From Stenotrophomonas oahuensis (GTDB lineage Bacteria; Pseudomonadota; Gammaproteobacteria; Xanthomonadales; Xanthomonadaceae): a stretch of 64,000 bases of DNA. Both the position numbers and the translations under genes were made by a program. The notes beneath the pieces were generated by a model. That model saw only the letters and a program-made list of their open reading frames with translations. It was not told where the DNA came from and searched no databases. This document shows, one piece after another, positions 43,047 to 53,895 of the stretch. Position 1 is the first letter of the stretch. Each line of letters opens with the position of its first letter. The stretch covers positions 496,001 through 560,000 of the forward strand of contig NZ_CP115541.1 in the NCBI RefSeq assembly GCF_031834595.1, written 5' to 3'.

Positions 43047-46000
43047 GCAGCGCCGCAACCCGCTGGGCCAGCTTCTTGGCTGAAATGCCGGTCTTCGCAC
43101 CCAGCTCCTGGGCAAACAACGACACCCGCAGCTCTTCCAGATCCCAGCGCAGCGCCTGCCACTGCGCGCGACCGCGAAGGCCGCGCGCCTGCGCCTCGTC
43201 CAGCGCATCCAGGAATGGACGCAGTTCCAGCATGCGGGCCTGGTCGCGCGGCGGGTCGCGCTTGGCGCGCTCGCTGCGCAGGATCATTGCGCGCAGGTAG
43301 CGCGGGTAGTTGGCCAGCGCGTCAGCGGGGGTATCACGCAGGAAGCCCGGGTGAACCAGCGCGGCCAATTGGTGCTCCATGTCATCCAGATTGCCGCGTG
43401 CCCAGCCCATCAACGGTGCTTCCAGCAGTGGCTTGAGCTCCGCCACGTGCGCCAGGATCGATTCGGCCAGCTTCAACCGCGCCATGGCTTCACCGAACAG
43501 CGCGCGTCCGGCAGCGTCGCGACGCAGGGCGAAGGCGGACGGGTCGCGGATCTCGCCCAGGCCCTCGGCCAGCACCGCGTTCAACGCGGCATCGACCAGG
43601 TCGCCGCGCAGACGCTCCTGCGACTCAATGGCCGCGTACAGCAGGCCGGTCTTCGGCGGTACCGGCAACTGCTTTCGTGCCAGCTTGGCCTTGTCGGACA
43701 GCGCGATCTCCAACAACCGACGCACGCCGCGTGGATGCTGTTCGGCCGCTTCATTTCGGTCGGCAAAAATGCGCAGCGAAGCCGTCTCGCCGGCGTCCAC
43801 CAGTGCCGGATAGGCAGGTACGCCGGCCTCACCCGGCACCTGCAGCGGGATCGGCGTGGAGGGAAATTCGCGCAGCCCCTCGGCCGCCAACGCACGACCC
43901 GCACGGGCGGCAAAGGCATCACCGGCACGCTCGCCGAAACGAGCACGCAGCGCGTCCAGGTCGCGCGACGTGGCCAGCAGCTTGCCCTGCGCGTCATACA
44001 GGCGCAGGTTCATCCGCAGGTGCGGCTCCAGCGCGGCATCGTCGAAATCCGTCGCTGCGACCGTTGCGCCGGTGGCGCGCGACAGGAACCGCGCCAGCTC
44101 GCCGCGCAGGTCGTCGGCCGTCGGCTGCGCATAGGCTTCAGCAAAGGCGCGTCCGAAATCCGGAGCCGGCACGTAGTTGCGCCGCATCGCCTTGGGCAGC
44201 CCACGGATCAGCGCCGATGCCTTGTCCGCAACAAAGCCCGGGGCCAGCCACGACAGCCGTGCGGGATCCAGTGCGTTGAGCAGGTGCAGCGGCACATCGA
44301 GGCTGACGCCGTCGTCCTCGCTGCCGGGCTCGAAGCGGTAGTGCAATGCCAGCCGCGCGTCGCCCAGCGGCAGGTACTTCGGATAACGCTCGGCGTCACT
44401 GCCCTCGCCCGGCAGCAGATCGGTCAACGACCATGCCAGCGCATGCCGCTGCTCGGGCGGAAGCCCCTTCCACCAGGTGTCCAGACCGGTGGCCGAATGA
44501 ATCTGCGCCGGAATGCGGTCCAGATACCAGCGCGCCTGCCAATCCTCGTCGGCGACGATACCGGCACGGCGCAGCTTGGCCTCTTCCTCGCGCGCCTGCT
44601 CCAGCACCTTCAGGTTGTCGGTGATCACGCTTGCGCGGGTGTTGATCTCGCCGGTCACCAGCGCCTGCCGCACGAAGATGTCGTGCGCCTCGCCTGCCGC
44701 GATGCGCCCGTAGTGCACCGGCTTCTTCGGAGCCAGCACCAGCCCGAACAGACTGATCTGCTCGGACGCCAGCACCTGCCCTTGGGCCCGCGACCAGTGC
44801 GGGTCGAAGTGCTTGCGCAGCAGCAGATGCGGCAGTTCGGCAATCACCCAGTCCGGCTCGATCGCCGCCAGGGTCAGACCCCACACCTTCTGGGTGTCGA
44901 GCAGCGTGGCGGCCAGCAGCCAGGGGGCCGGCTTCTTTGCCATGGCCGAGCCGGGGAACGGCAGGAAGCGACGCTGGCGCGGGGCCAGGAAGTCGCCCTT
45001 GTCACTGCGATGGCCAATCTGTGTCGGCAAGCCCGCGATCAGCGCACGGTGCAGGGTCTGGTAGGCCGCCGCGCGGGTGCGCTCGCTGAAGCCGCCGCGC
45101 ACGTCGCGTTGCGTGTCCGGCTGCGCCTGCTGTAGAGCCGGGCTCTGCCCGGCTGCTGTCGGCGCAGACGGTGCCGAAGCCCCCGCCCTGCCTTCGCGAG
45201 CCAAGCGGGCAGCGCGATGCAGCTGTCCGCGCGTGGCCTTGGCCTTGGCCTCGTCATCGCGCGCCGGAGCAGGCGCGGTGGAACCGGCCAGCAGCGGAGC
45301 CAGCATGCTGTCGACCGGTTCTTCGTTCCAGCCCAGCTCCTCGCACAGCACGCGCAACTGCCGATGCAGCTCGCGCCACTCGCGCATGCGCAGGAAGCCC
45401 AGGAAATGCCGCTCGCACCAGCCGCGCAGCTTGGACTGGGTGAGGTCTTCGTGGGCCTGTCGATAGCCCTCCCAGAGCCGCAGCACACCGACGAATTCCG
45501 AGCGGCCGTCGGCGAACAGCGCGTGGGCATTGTCAGCGGCCGCGCGCGCCTCGGGCGGGCGTTCGCGCGGGTCCTGGATGCCCAGGAACGCGGCAATCAC
45601 CAGCATCGGACGCAAACAGCCCTGTGCCTGCGCGGCCACCAGCATCCGCGCCAGCTTGACGTCCACCGGCAGGCGCGCCATCTGGCGGCCGATCGGGGTC
45701 AGCCTGCGTTGATCATCAATGGCCCCCAGCTCGCCCAGCTGTTGCCACCCGTCGGCAATGGCACGCTCGTCCGGCGCTTCCAGGAACGGGAAATCCTCGA
45801 TCCGGCCCAGGCCCAGCTGCAACATGCGCAGAATCACGCCGGCGAGGCTGGAGCGGCGGATTTCGGGATCGGTGAATTCCGCGCGCGAGAGGAAGTCTGC
45901 TTCGGAATACAGGCGATAGCACACGCCTTCAGAGACACGCCCGCAGCGCCCCTTGCGCTGGTTGGCGCTGGCCTGCGAGACCGCCTCGATGTGCAGGCGA

Positions 46001-47166
46001 TCCAGCTTCTGGCGCGGACTATAGCGCTTGACCCGGGCCAGGCCGGGGTCGATCACGTAGCGGATGCGCGGCACGGTCAGCGAGGTCTCGGCCACGTTGG
46101 TGGCCAGCACGATGCGCCGCCGGCTACCCGGATTGAACACCATGTCCTGGTCTTTGACCGACAGCCGGGCATACAGCGGCAGCACCTCGGTTTCCCGGTA
46201 CTTGCGCCGCTCCAGGGCCTGGTGCGCATCGCGGATCTCGCGCTCACCGGGAAAGAAGACCAGAATGTCGCCGCGCGGGTCGCTGCGGGTAATTTCATCC
46301 ACCGCCGCCACCAGGGCATCGTTGACCGTGCGTTCACCGTCGCGCCCCCCCTCTTCCGCACCGGTGCCCTCGCCTTCGAGCGGGCGATAGCGCACCTCTA
46401 CCGGGAAGGTCCGCCCTTCCACGCTGATCACCGGTGCATCATCGAAATGCTGGGCAAAGCGGGAGGTGTCGATGGTGGCCGAGGTCACGATCAGCTTCAG
46501 GTCGGGCCGCTTCTTCAGCAACTGTTTGAGATAGCCGAGCAGGAAGTCGATGTTGAGACTGCGCTCGTGCGCTTCGTCAACGATCAGGGTGTCGTACTGC
46601 GACAGCCAGCGATCGCTGCTGATCTCGGCCAGCAGGATGCCGTCGGTCATGAACTTGATGCGGGTGTCATCCCCGACCCGGTCGGTGAAGCGCACCTGAT
46701 AACCTACCGTGGTTCCCAGTTCGGACTGCAGTTCCTGCGCGACGCGGGTGGCCACGGCACGTGCGGCAATCCGTCGCGGCTGGGTGCAGCCGATCATGCC
46801 GGCCACGCCGCGACCCGCGGCCAGGCACAGCTTGGGCAGCTGGGTGGTCTTGCCCGACCCGGTTTCACCGGCGATGACCACGACCTGATGATCGCGGATG
46901 AGCGCGGTGATGCGTTCGGCTTCACGCGCAATCGGCAGGCTGTCATCCAGACTGATCGCCGGCTGGCTGAGCGCCCGCGCCTGGCGGCGCTGGACCGAGG
47001 CCTGCAGGGCCTGCTCGAAGGCGGTTGTCAGGCCGGCGTCATCGGGCTTGCCGCGCAGGCGCGACAGCAACCCGAGCAGACGGCCACGATCACGGCTCAT
47101 GGCCCCGTCAATGGCGGACTGCTGCTGGCGCAGCGCGGAGGCGTCGGGTTTGTTGATAGCTGCCAT
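43036..47166 (-). CDS. hrpA: ATP-dependent RNA helicase HrpA
   Basis: This DEAH-box helicase has 1376 residues. Motifs: Walker A 'VVIAGETGSGKTTQLPK', 'TQPRRIAARAVA', DEAH 'LIVDEAHERSLNIDFLLGYL', 'VTSATIDTSRF', and 'GRCGRVSEGVCYRLYSE'. The ratchet, OB and DUF3418-type C-terminal regions of long HrpA proteins follow. E. coli HrpA (about 1300) acts on mRNA and stalled ribosomes. A low-complexity linker at about 645-690 contains an in-frame REP element (45132-45154) coding for residues near 672-679. It is divergent from dps. Confidence 0.95.
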   Translation of the reverse strand: MAAINKPDASALRQQQSAIDGAMSRDRGRLLGLLSRLRGKPDDAGLTTAFEQALQASVQRRQARALSQPAISLDDSLPIAREAERITALIRDHQVVVIAGETGSGKTTQLPKLCLAAGRGVAGMIGCTQPRRIAARAVATRVAQELQSELGTTVGYQVRFTDRVGDDTRIKFMTDGILLAEISSDRWLSQYDTLIVDEAHERSLNIDFLLGYLKQLLKKRPDLKLIVTSATIDTSRFAQHFDDAPVISVEGRTFPVEVRYRPLEGEGTGAEEGGRDGERTVNDALVAAVDEITRSDPRGDILVFFPGEREIRDAHQALERRKYRETEVLPLYARLSVKDQDMVFNPGSRRRIVLATNVAETSLTVPRIRYVIDPGLARVKRYSPRQKLDRLHIEAVSQASANQRKGRCGRVSEGVCYRLYSEADFLSRAEFTDPEIRRSSLAGVILRMLQLGLGRIEDFPFLEAPDERAIADGWQQLGELGAIDDQRRLTPIGRQMARLPVDVKLARMLVAAQAQGCLRPMLVIAAFLGIQDPRERPPEARAAADNAHALFADGRSEFVGVLRLWEGYRQAHEDLTQSKLRGWCERHFLGFLRMREWRELHRQLRVLCEELGWNEEPVDSMLAPLLAGSTAPAPARDDEAKAKATRGQLHRAARLAREGRAGASAPSAPTAAGQSPALQQAQPDTQRDVRGGFSERTRAAAYQTLHRALIAGLPTQIGHRSDKGDFLAPRQRRFLPFPGSAMAKKPAPWLLAATLLDTQKVWGLTLAAIEPDWVIAELPHLLLRKHFDPHWSRAQGQVLASEQISLFGLVLAPKKPVHYGRIAAGEAHDIFVRQALVTGEINTRASVITDNLKVLEQAREEEAKLRRAGIVADEDWQARWYLDRIPAQIHSATGLDTWWKGLPPEQRHALAWSLTDLLPGEGSDAERYPKYLPLGDARLALHYRFEPGSEDDGVSLDVPLHLLNALDPARLSWLAPGFVADKASALIRGLPKAMRRNYVPAPDFGRAFAEAYAQPTADDLRGELARFLSRATGATVAATDFDDAALEPHLRMNLRLYDAQGKLLATSRDLDALRARFGERAGDAFAARAGRALAAEGLREFPSTPIPLQVPGEAGVPAYPALVDAGETASLRIFADRNEAAEQHPRGVRRLLEIALSDKAKLARKQLPVPPKTGLLYAAIESQERLRGDLVDAALNAVLAEGLGEIRDPSAFALRRDAAGRALFGEAMARLKLAESILAHVAELKPLLEAPLMGWARGNLDDMEHQLAALVHPGFLRDTPADALANYPRYLRAMILRSERAKRDPPRDQARMLELRPFLDALDEAQARGLRGRAQWQALRWDLEELRVSLFAQELGAKTGISAKKLAQRVAALRQG
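45132..45154 (+). repeat. SMAG-like REP inside the hrpA coding sequence
   Basis: GTAG (45132-45135) is followed by AGCCGGGC-TCT-GCCCGGCT, an 8-bp perfect hairpin. On the minus strand it is read through by hrpA as part of 'TAAGQSPALQQ', without disturbing the frame. Confidence 0.75.
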
Positions 47167-47255
47167 GAATCGAATTGATAGAAAACGAAAGTACGACTGA
47201 AAGGTTAGTCTGATTTATTGTGAAGGCCATCCCATCCACCAGGAGGACATCCCCC

Positions 47256-47804
47256 ATGGCAAAGACCAAGACCCCGGCAAAACCGAAGACCGGCAAGCAG
47301 AAGCTGGCCGCAGCGGCTCCGTCGGCCCCCAACATCGATATCGGGATCAAGGAGGGCGATCGCAAGAAGATCGCCGACGGTCTGGCCCGTTTCCAGGCTG
47401 ATGCGTTCACGCTCTACCTGAAGACCCACAACTTCCACTGGAACGTGACCGGGTCGATGTTCAACTCGCTGCACACCATGTTCGAGACCCAGTACACCGA
47501 GCAGTGGGCGGCCCTGGACGACGTGGCCGAGCGCATCCGCGCCCTGGGCTTCAACGCCCCGGGTTCGTACCGCGAATTCGCCGCCCTGACCTCCATCGCC
47601 GAGGAACCGGGCCTGAGCGACAGCGCCGACTGGCGTGAAATGGTACGCCAGTTGGTCGCCGCGAACGAGGCCGTCTGCCGTACCGCCCGTCACGTCCTGG
47701 ACGTCGCCGACGACGCCGACGACGCCCCCACCGAAGACCTGATGACCCAGCGCCTGCAGACCCACGAAAAGTACGCCTGGATGCTGCGTTCGCTCCTGCA
47801 GTAA
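47256..47804 (+). CDS. dps: Dps ferritin-like DNA-binding protein
   Basis: The protein has 182 residues. A lysine-rich N-terminal tail (MAKTKTPAKPKTGKQKLAAA) is the DNA-binding part. The four-helix ferritin fold follows with the intersubunit ferroxidase ligands in 'LKTHNFHWNVTGSMF' and 'QWAALDDVAERIRALG'. Dps forms a dodecamer that stores iron, consumes peroxide and compacts DNA in stationary phase. ATG 47256 has an AGGAGGA site. In the 89-bp gap to the divergent hrpA I saw no convincing OxyR site. A hairpin terminator lies 187 bp downstream. Confidence 0.95.
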   Translation: MAKTKTPAKPKTGKQKLAAAAPSAPNIDIGIKEGDRKKIADGLARFQADAFTLYLKTHNFHWNVTGSMFNSLHTMFETQYTEQWAALDDVAERIRALGFNAPGSYREFAALTSIAEEPGLSDSADWREMVRQLVAANEAVCRTARHVLDVADDADDAPTEDLMTQRLQTHEKYAWMLRSLLQ

Positions 47805-47837
47805 GGCCTCGGTTCCAGCTATTCACTGGTGCGTGCT

Positions 47838-47947
47838 GGAGCAGGGCCAATAGCCCCTCCCGGGACACGCCGTGAACCCATCCATGGGGGCTCGTCGAAA
47901 ACATCCATGTTTTCAACGGTCCCGGGAGGGGCTATTGGCCCTGCTCC
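47838..47947. repeat. 110-bp palindrome with perfect 29-bp arms
   Basis: Left arm 47838-47866 (GGAGCAGGGCCAATAG..., ending CCCGGGAC) and right arm 47919-47947 are perfect reverse complements over 29 bp. The 52-bp centre holds its own palindrome GAAAACAT-CC-ATGTTTTC (47897-47914). There is no transposase. It may be a large REP-like dimer (BIME) or a MITE. Copy number cannot be judged from one window. Confidence 0.7.
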
Positions 47948-47986
47948 CAAAACATCTGGATGGACGGCCGGAAAGATCAAGGGCGA

Positions 47987-48014
47987 AAAGCAGGCACCTA
48001 CGGGTGCCTGTTTT
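47987..48014 (+). terminator. Terminator downstream of dps
   Basis: CAGGCACC-TACG-GGTGCCTG is an 8-bp stem flanked by AAAAG on the left and TTTTCTT on the right, so it could work in both directions. Confidence 0.7.
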
Positions 48015-48084
48015 CTTGCAGACGGGTGATTTTGATCTTCCTTGGCCACCGACCAGCTGTCGGGGCGGGTCGGGGTGGGCTGGA

Positions 48085-48146
48085 GGGGGCGTGAGCCGCA
48101 TGGATGCGGCGATCGAGGCTACAAGGACGTACTTGCGCCGTCCCCC
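48085..48146. repeat. Composite palindromic element
   Basis: A GGGGGC...TCCCCC outer stem encloses a hairpin GCCGCAT-GG-ATGCGGC and the pair CAAG...CTTG. It looks like a structured intergenic repeat, distinct in sequence from the GTAG elements. Confidence 0.45.
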
Positions 48147-48217
48147 GGAACGCCCATCCCGATCCGCCAACCCAGGGATGCCGTGAACCGAGGGCTGTTC
48201 GCACAAATCCAACAGCA

Positions 48218-48234
48218 GCCGGGCAGAGCCCGGC
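48218..48234. repeat. REP-like hairpin
   Basis: GCCGGGC-AGA-GCCCGGC, a 7-bp perfect stem. A CGTAG word lies 6 bp to the right but not at the usual position, so it is a degenerate SMAG-like copy. Confidence 0.55.
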
Positions 48235-48315
48235 GACACGTAGAGCATGTCACCGACGGGGACATGGGGCAAAGGCGGACAGGGAAGAGAGCCAAGGAAC
48301 CGGTAAACTAGCCGG

Positions 48316-50118
<1,803 letters not shown>

Positions 50119-50122
50119 TGGC

Positions 50123-50139
50123 ACCTGTCGGACACAGGT
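50123..50139. promoter_or_regulatory. Inverted repeat ACCTGT-N5-ACAGGT upstream of copL
   Basis: A 6-bp perfect inverted repeat lies in the recQ-copL junction, about 57 bp before the likely copL start. MerR-type copper regulators bind similar ACCT...AGGT sites, but the spacing here is shorter than usual, so this is a weak candidate operator. Confidence 0.3.
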
Positions 50140-50195
50140 CCAGAGTTGAATCCCGCGTTCAGGCGCAGGTGCGCCCGTCCCGGTTTGCTGCCAAG

Positions 50196-50609
50196 ATGCC
50201 GTTCATGTCGCCCGGTGGCCTGCTCCTGCGCGTGGTTCTGATGCTCAGCCTGTTGTTCAACGGGCTGAACATCGGCATGGCCGCGCCCATGGCGCTGGCC
50301 CTGCTGCCCACCGTGGCGACCGCCCCCGGTGCGCCGCCTTGTCACAGCGAGGCTGCAACGGCGCATGGCGGACATGACGCAGTGCCGGCCCAGGCGCACA
50401 CGCCCGGTCATGATGCCCAGAAACCCCATGACGGCGATCAGTGCCGGCTCAAGGACTGCCTGCGCAACTGCGCCCAACAGCCCAGCCTGACTGCCCAGGT
50501 GCTGTGGCTGCCCACGCCGATGCCGCTGGCGCAGGCACCGCTGCGCGAGTCCGGTGCCGCATTACCGCCGCCGCCGCTGGACCGCATCACGCGGCCTCCC
50601 ATCGCCTGA
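50196..50609 (+). CDS. copL: CopL-type copper-responsive regulatory protein
   Basis: The protein has 137 residues from ATG 50196; another ATG lies three codons later, and the frame is open back to 50118. A hydrophobic signal segment ('LLLRVVLMLSLLFNGLNIGMAA') is followed by a His/Cys-rich region ('CHSEAATAHGGHDAVPAQAHTPGHD', 'CRLKDCLRNCAQQ') and a proline-rich tail. In xanthomonads CopL lies directly before copA-copB and is needed for copper-induced expression; mechanism unclear. The gene order copL-copA-copB here is the same. Confidence 0.85.
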   Translation: MPFMSPGGLLLRVVLMLSLLFNGLNIGMAAPMALALLPTVATAPGAPPCHSEAATAHGGHDAVPAQAHTPGHDAQKPHDGDQCRLKDCLRNCAQQPSLTAQVLWLPTPMPLAQAPLRESGAALPPPPLDRITRPPIA

Positions 50610-50705
50610 TCGCCCTGCCGCAGTCTTCTGCGTGACTGGACGCCGCCTTGTGCGTGCGTTGTTGTGGCACCTGCGCGTGCCATTCAGAACCGATCTGGAG
50701 TTTCC

Positions 50706-52493
50706 ATGCGTTCTCCCCGTTCCACCGGTGCCGGCACGCCGGCACTGCCTTCGCGCCGTCTGTTCGTACAAGGACTGGCCGCGGGTGGCGTTGTCGGCGG
50801 CCTCTCGGCCATGCTGCCCAACCGCGTGCTGGCGGCCCGCCCGGCTGCGGCCACCGCCCCCCAGGTACTCACCGGCACCGCGTTTCAGCTGAACATCGGC
50901 GAATCGCTGGCCAACTTCACCGGCCGCACCCGTCCGGCCATTACCGTCAACGGCAGCCTGCCCGCGCCCATTCTGCGCTGGCGCGAAGGTGACACCGTGC
51001 ACGTGCGCGTAGCCAACGCGTTGCAGGGCCACCCAACCTCGATCCACTGGCACGGCATTCTGCTGCCGGCCAACATGGACGGGGTGCCCGGCCTGAGCTT
51101 CAACGGCATCGCCCCCGGCGAAGCCTACGACTACCGCTTCACCCTCAAGCAGTCCGGCACCTACTGGTACCACAGCCATTCCATGTTCCAGGAACAGGCC
51201 GGCCTGTACGGCGCGCTGATCGTCGACCCGTTGCAGCCAGCTCCGTACCGGTATGACCGCGAGCACGTGATGCTGCTGTCGGACTGGACCGACATGGATC
51301 CGGGTGCGCTGTTCCGGCGCATGAAGAAGCTTGCCGAACACGACAACTACTACAAGCGCACCCTGCCCGACTTCCTGCGCGATGTGCGCCGGGATGGCTG
51401 GGCGGCGGCCACCGCGGATCGCGGCATGTGGGGGCGCATGCGCATGACCCCCACCGACATCTCCGACATCAACGCTCACACCTATACCTACCTGCTCAAC
51501 GGCACCGCCCCGGCCGGCAACTGGACCGGCCTGTTCCGCAGTGGCGAGAAGGTGCTGCTGCGCTTCATCAATGGCGGCTCGATGACCTACTTCGACGTGC
51601 GCATCCCCGGTTTGAAGATGACCGTGGTCGCCGCCGACGGGCAGTACATCCACCCGGTGAGTGTGGATGAGTTCCGCATCGCACCGGCTGAAACCTTCGA
51701 TGTGATCGTCGAACCCAGCGGTCAGGATGCCTACACCGTGTTCTGCCAGGACATGGGCCGCACCGGCTACGCTGCCGGCACGTTGGCGGTGCGCCACGGC
51801 CTGCAGGCTCCCATTCCTGCGCGTGATGCACGACCGCTGCTGACCATGAGTGACATGGGACATGACATGGGCCCCGGCATGGACCACGGCACGCATGCGA
51901 TGAAGGGCATGGAAGGCGGCTGCGGCGCGCACATGGGGCACGCTGGGCACGGCGGCGCGGACAGCAAGGCCCCGCGTCATGCCCCCAGCGAGGACAACAA
52001 TCCGCTGATCGACATGCGCAGCAACGCCACCGATCCGAAGCTGGACGATCCAGGCATCGGCCTGCGCGACAACGGGCGAACGGTTCTGACCTACGGTGCG
52101 ATGCACAGCCTGTTCGAGGATCCCGATGGACGCGAACCTGGCCGCGAGGTCGAGCTGCACCTGACCGGGCACATGGAGAAGTTCAGCTGGTCGTTCGATG
52201 GCATTCCCTTTGCCAGCGCCGAACCCTTGCGCCTGAACTACGGCGAGCGCATGCGCATCGTGCTGGTCAACGACACCATGATGCAGCACCCGATTCATCT
52301 GCATGGAGTATGGAGCGACCTGGAGAATGCCAATGGCGACTTCCAGTTGCGCAAGCACACCATCGACATGCCGCCCGGCACCCGCCGCAGCTATCGCGTG
52401 CGGGCCGACGCGCTCGGCCGCTGGGCCTACCACTGCCACCTGCTGTACCACATGGAAGCGGGCATGATGCGCGAAGTGAGGATCGAAGAATGA
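50706..52493 (+). CDS. copA: Copper-resistance multicopper oxidase CopA
   Basis: The protein has 595 residues. A Tat signal (SRRLFVQGLAAGG) sends it folded to the periplasm. Copper ligands of the multicopper oxidase fold are present: HWHG, HSHS, 'HPIHLHG' and 'YHCHLLYHMEAGM'. A Met/His-rich insert at about 385-425 (MGHDMGPGMDHG and similar) should bind more copper. It oxidises Cu(I) to Cu(II) and sequesters copper. ATG 50706; the stop overlaps copB by 4 bp (ATGA). Confidence 0.95.
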   Translation: MRSPRSTGAGTPALPSRRLFVQGLAAGGVVGGLSAMLPNRVLAARPAAATAPQVLTGTAFQLNIGESLANFTGRTRPAITVNGSLPAPILRWREGDTVHVRVANALQGHPTSIHWHGILLPANMDGVPGLSFNGIAPGEAYDYRFTLKQSGTYWYHSHSMFQEQAGLYGALIVDPLQPAPYRYDREHVMLLSDWTDMDPGALFRRMKKLAEHDNYYKRTLPDFLRDVRRDGWAAATADRGMWGRMRMTPTDISDINAHTYTYLLNGTAPAGNWTGLFRSGEKVLLRFINGGSMTYFDVRIPGLKMTVVAADGQYIHPVSVDEFRIAPAETFDVIVEPSGQDAYTVFCQDMGRTGYAAGTLAVRHGLQAPIPARDARPLLTMSDMGHDMGPGMDHGTHAMKGMEGGCGAHMGHAGHGGADSKAPRHAPSEDNNPLIDMRSNATDPKLDDPGIGLRDNGRTVLTYGAMHSLFEDPDGREPGREVELHLTGHMEKFSWSFDGIPFASAEPLRLNYGERMRIVLVNDTMMQHPIHLHGVWSDLENANGDFQLRKHTIDMPPGTRRSYRVRADALGRWAYHCHLLYHMEAGMMREVRIEE

Positions 52494-53377
52494 GCCGGAC
52501 TCTCACTCGCTGCAGCCTCAGCGTCGCCCTGCTGATGATCGTTTCGCCTGCGTGGGCGCAGTCACAGGCGGGCATGGATCACTCGAAGATGAATCATTCG
52601 AAGATGGATCACTCGAGCATGGATCATGCTGCCATGGACCACGGCACCCCCACGACAGATCTGCCACGTGAGCCGATCCCGGCGGTTACCGATGCGGACC
52701 GTGCTGCGGCGTTTCCGCCGATTGACCACGGCGCGATGGAGCATGCGCCGGACATCCACAGCCTGCTGCTGATCAACCGCCTGGAGGGTTGGGACGGGAA
52801 GTACGGCAGCGGCCAGGCCTGGGAAGCCAGCGGCTGGGTCGGCAGCAATCTCAATCGCCTGTGGCTGCGCAGCGAGGGCGAGCGCAGCGGTGGCCGCACT
52901 GACGCCGCCGACCTGGAGGTGCTGTACGGGCGTAGCGTGTCGCCGTGGTGGGACGTCCTGGTCGGGGTGAAGCAGGACTTCCGCCCGGCCGAGTCACGCA
53001 CCTGGGCCGCGTTCGGCATACAGGGGCTGGCCCCGTACAAGTTCGAGACCTCGGCAACGGCCTATGTGGGCGAAGGTGGCCAGGTGATGGCCACAGCTGA
53101 AGTCGAGTACGAACTGCTGCTGACCAACCGGCTGATCCTGCAGCCGCTGGTGGAGGCGACGGTCGCCGCCAAGGACGAGCCGGAGCGCGGCATTGGCAGC
53201 GGTCTGAACAAGGTGGAAGCCGGCCTGCGCCTGCGCTACGAGTTCAACCGGCGCTTTGCGCCGTACATCGGCATCAGCCATGAGCGCGTGTTTGGCGACA
53301 CCGCCGATTACCACCGCGCGGCCGGCGAACACCTGCGTGATACACGGTGGGTCGCCGGTGTGCGGGTGTGGTTCTAG
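52490..53377 (+). CDS. copB: Copper-resistance outer-membrane protein CopB
   Basis: The protein has 295 residues. A signal peptide (to about 23) is followed by five copies of a M-D-H-S-K-M-like unit (GMDHSKMNHSKMDHSSMDH), a copper-binding tail. A beta-barrel of PcoB/CopB type follows, with 'WEASGWVGSNLNRLWLRSEGE' and 'SPWWDVLVGVKQDFRP' and a terminal aromatic 'RVWF'. It is translationally coupled to copA. A REP hairpin 11 bp downstream closes the operon. Confidence 0.93.
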   Translation: MSRTLTRCSLSVALLMIVSPAWAQSQAGMDHSKMNHSKMDHSSMDHAAMDHGTPTTDLPREPIPAVTDADRAAAFPPIDHGAMEHAPDIHSLLLINRLEGWDGKYGSGQAWEASGWVGSNLNRLWLRSEGERSGGRTDAADLEVLYGRSVSPWWDVLVGVKQDFRPAESRTWAAFGIQGLAPYKFETSATAYVGEGGQVMATAEVEYELLLTNRLILQPLVEATVAAKDEPERGIGSGLNKVEAGLRLRYEFNRRFAPYIGISHERVFGDTADYHRAAGEHLRDTRWVAGVRVWF

Positions 53378-53387
53378 GAATGATGGG

Positions 53388-53412
53388 GTGCCGGCCAGCG
53401 GCCGGCACTACC
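53388..53412 (-). repeat. SMAG-like REP after copB
   Basis: GTGCCGGCC-AGC-GGCCGGCAC is a 9-bp perfect stem, with GGTA on the minus-strand head (53409-53412). It lies between the convergent copB and zinc-ribbon genes and may be a shared terminator. Confidence 0.7.
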
Positions 53413-53413
53413 C

Positions 53414-53713
53414 TCAGAAATCGAAAATATCGGACAGGAAGCTTTCTTTCTTCTTCTTCCGGTATCCGCCGTGCTGATCGCCGTAATGCTGCTGGCCCAG
53501 ATGGCGGGTATCGCGATGCCGCACTTCCGGCGGCGGCGGCGGGGGAGCGGCACGCACCGGTGCCGGTGCGCTTGCAGCAGCCGAACGCTCGATGATCTTG
53601 TCCAGCTCGCCCCGGTCCAGCCAGACCCCGCGGCACTGTGGGCAGTAATCAATTTCGATGCCCTGGCGCTCGGACATCACCAGCGCCTGGGTGGTGCAGA
53701 CGGGACACTGCAT
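53414..53713 (-). CDS. Zinc-ribbon protein (zf-TFIIB family)
   Basis: The protein has 99 residues. Four cysteines C3-x2-C6 and C24-x2-C27 with 'GVWLDRGELDKIIE' are diagnostic of the zf-TFIIB family. The rest is Pro-rich, then His/Gln/Tyr-rich, with a lysine cluster (YRKKKKESF) near the C-terminus. An AGGAG site precedes ATG 53713. Function unknown. Confidence 0.85.
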   Translation of the reverse strand: MQCPVCTTQALVMSERQGIEIDYCPQCRGVWLDRGELDKIIERSAAASAPAPVRAAPPPPPPEVRHRDTRHLGQQHYGDQHGGYRKKKKESFLSDIFDF

Positions 53714-53895
53714 GGGTGCACTCCTGTATTCAATATCTGTTCAATCCCTGACTCTACCTGTCCGCAGCTGACCGGTGGACAACGGCTGCCGGCCGCGTAA
53801 CGACAACGTAATGAGGTGTCCTGCACGATTTCCTCACTGGCGCAGCGGCGATACTTGCGCGCCTTTTGACCACCGACCTGCAGGAAACCCGTTCC

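Larger units (their letters stand above)
47805..48315. other. 511-bp spacer between dps and recQ, built of palindromes
   Basis: No gene is visible. From left to right there is a 110-bp palindrome (47838-47947), a terminator (47987-48014), a structured element (48085-48146) and a REP hairpin (48218-48234). A possible recQ -10 (TAAACT, 48304-48309) ends six bases before its ATG. Confidence 0.8.

Noticed and set aside
47838..47947. Palindrome as a simple terminator of dps
   Set aside because: No T tract after the arm; a better terminator follows at 47987-48014. Kept as a repeat instead.
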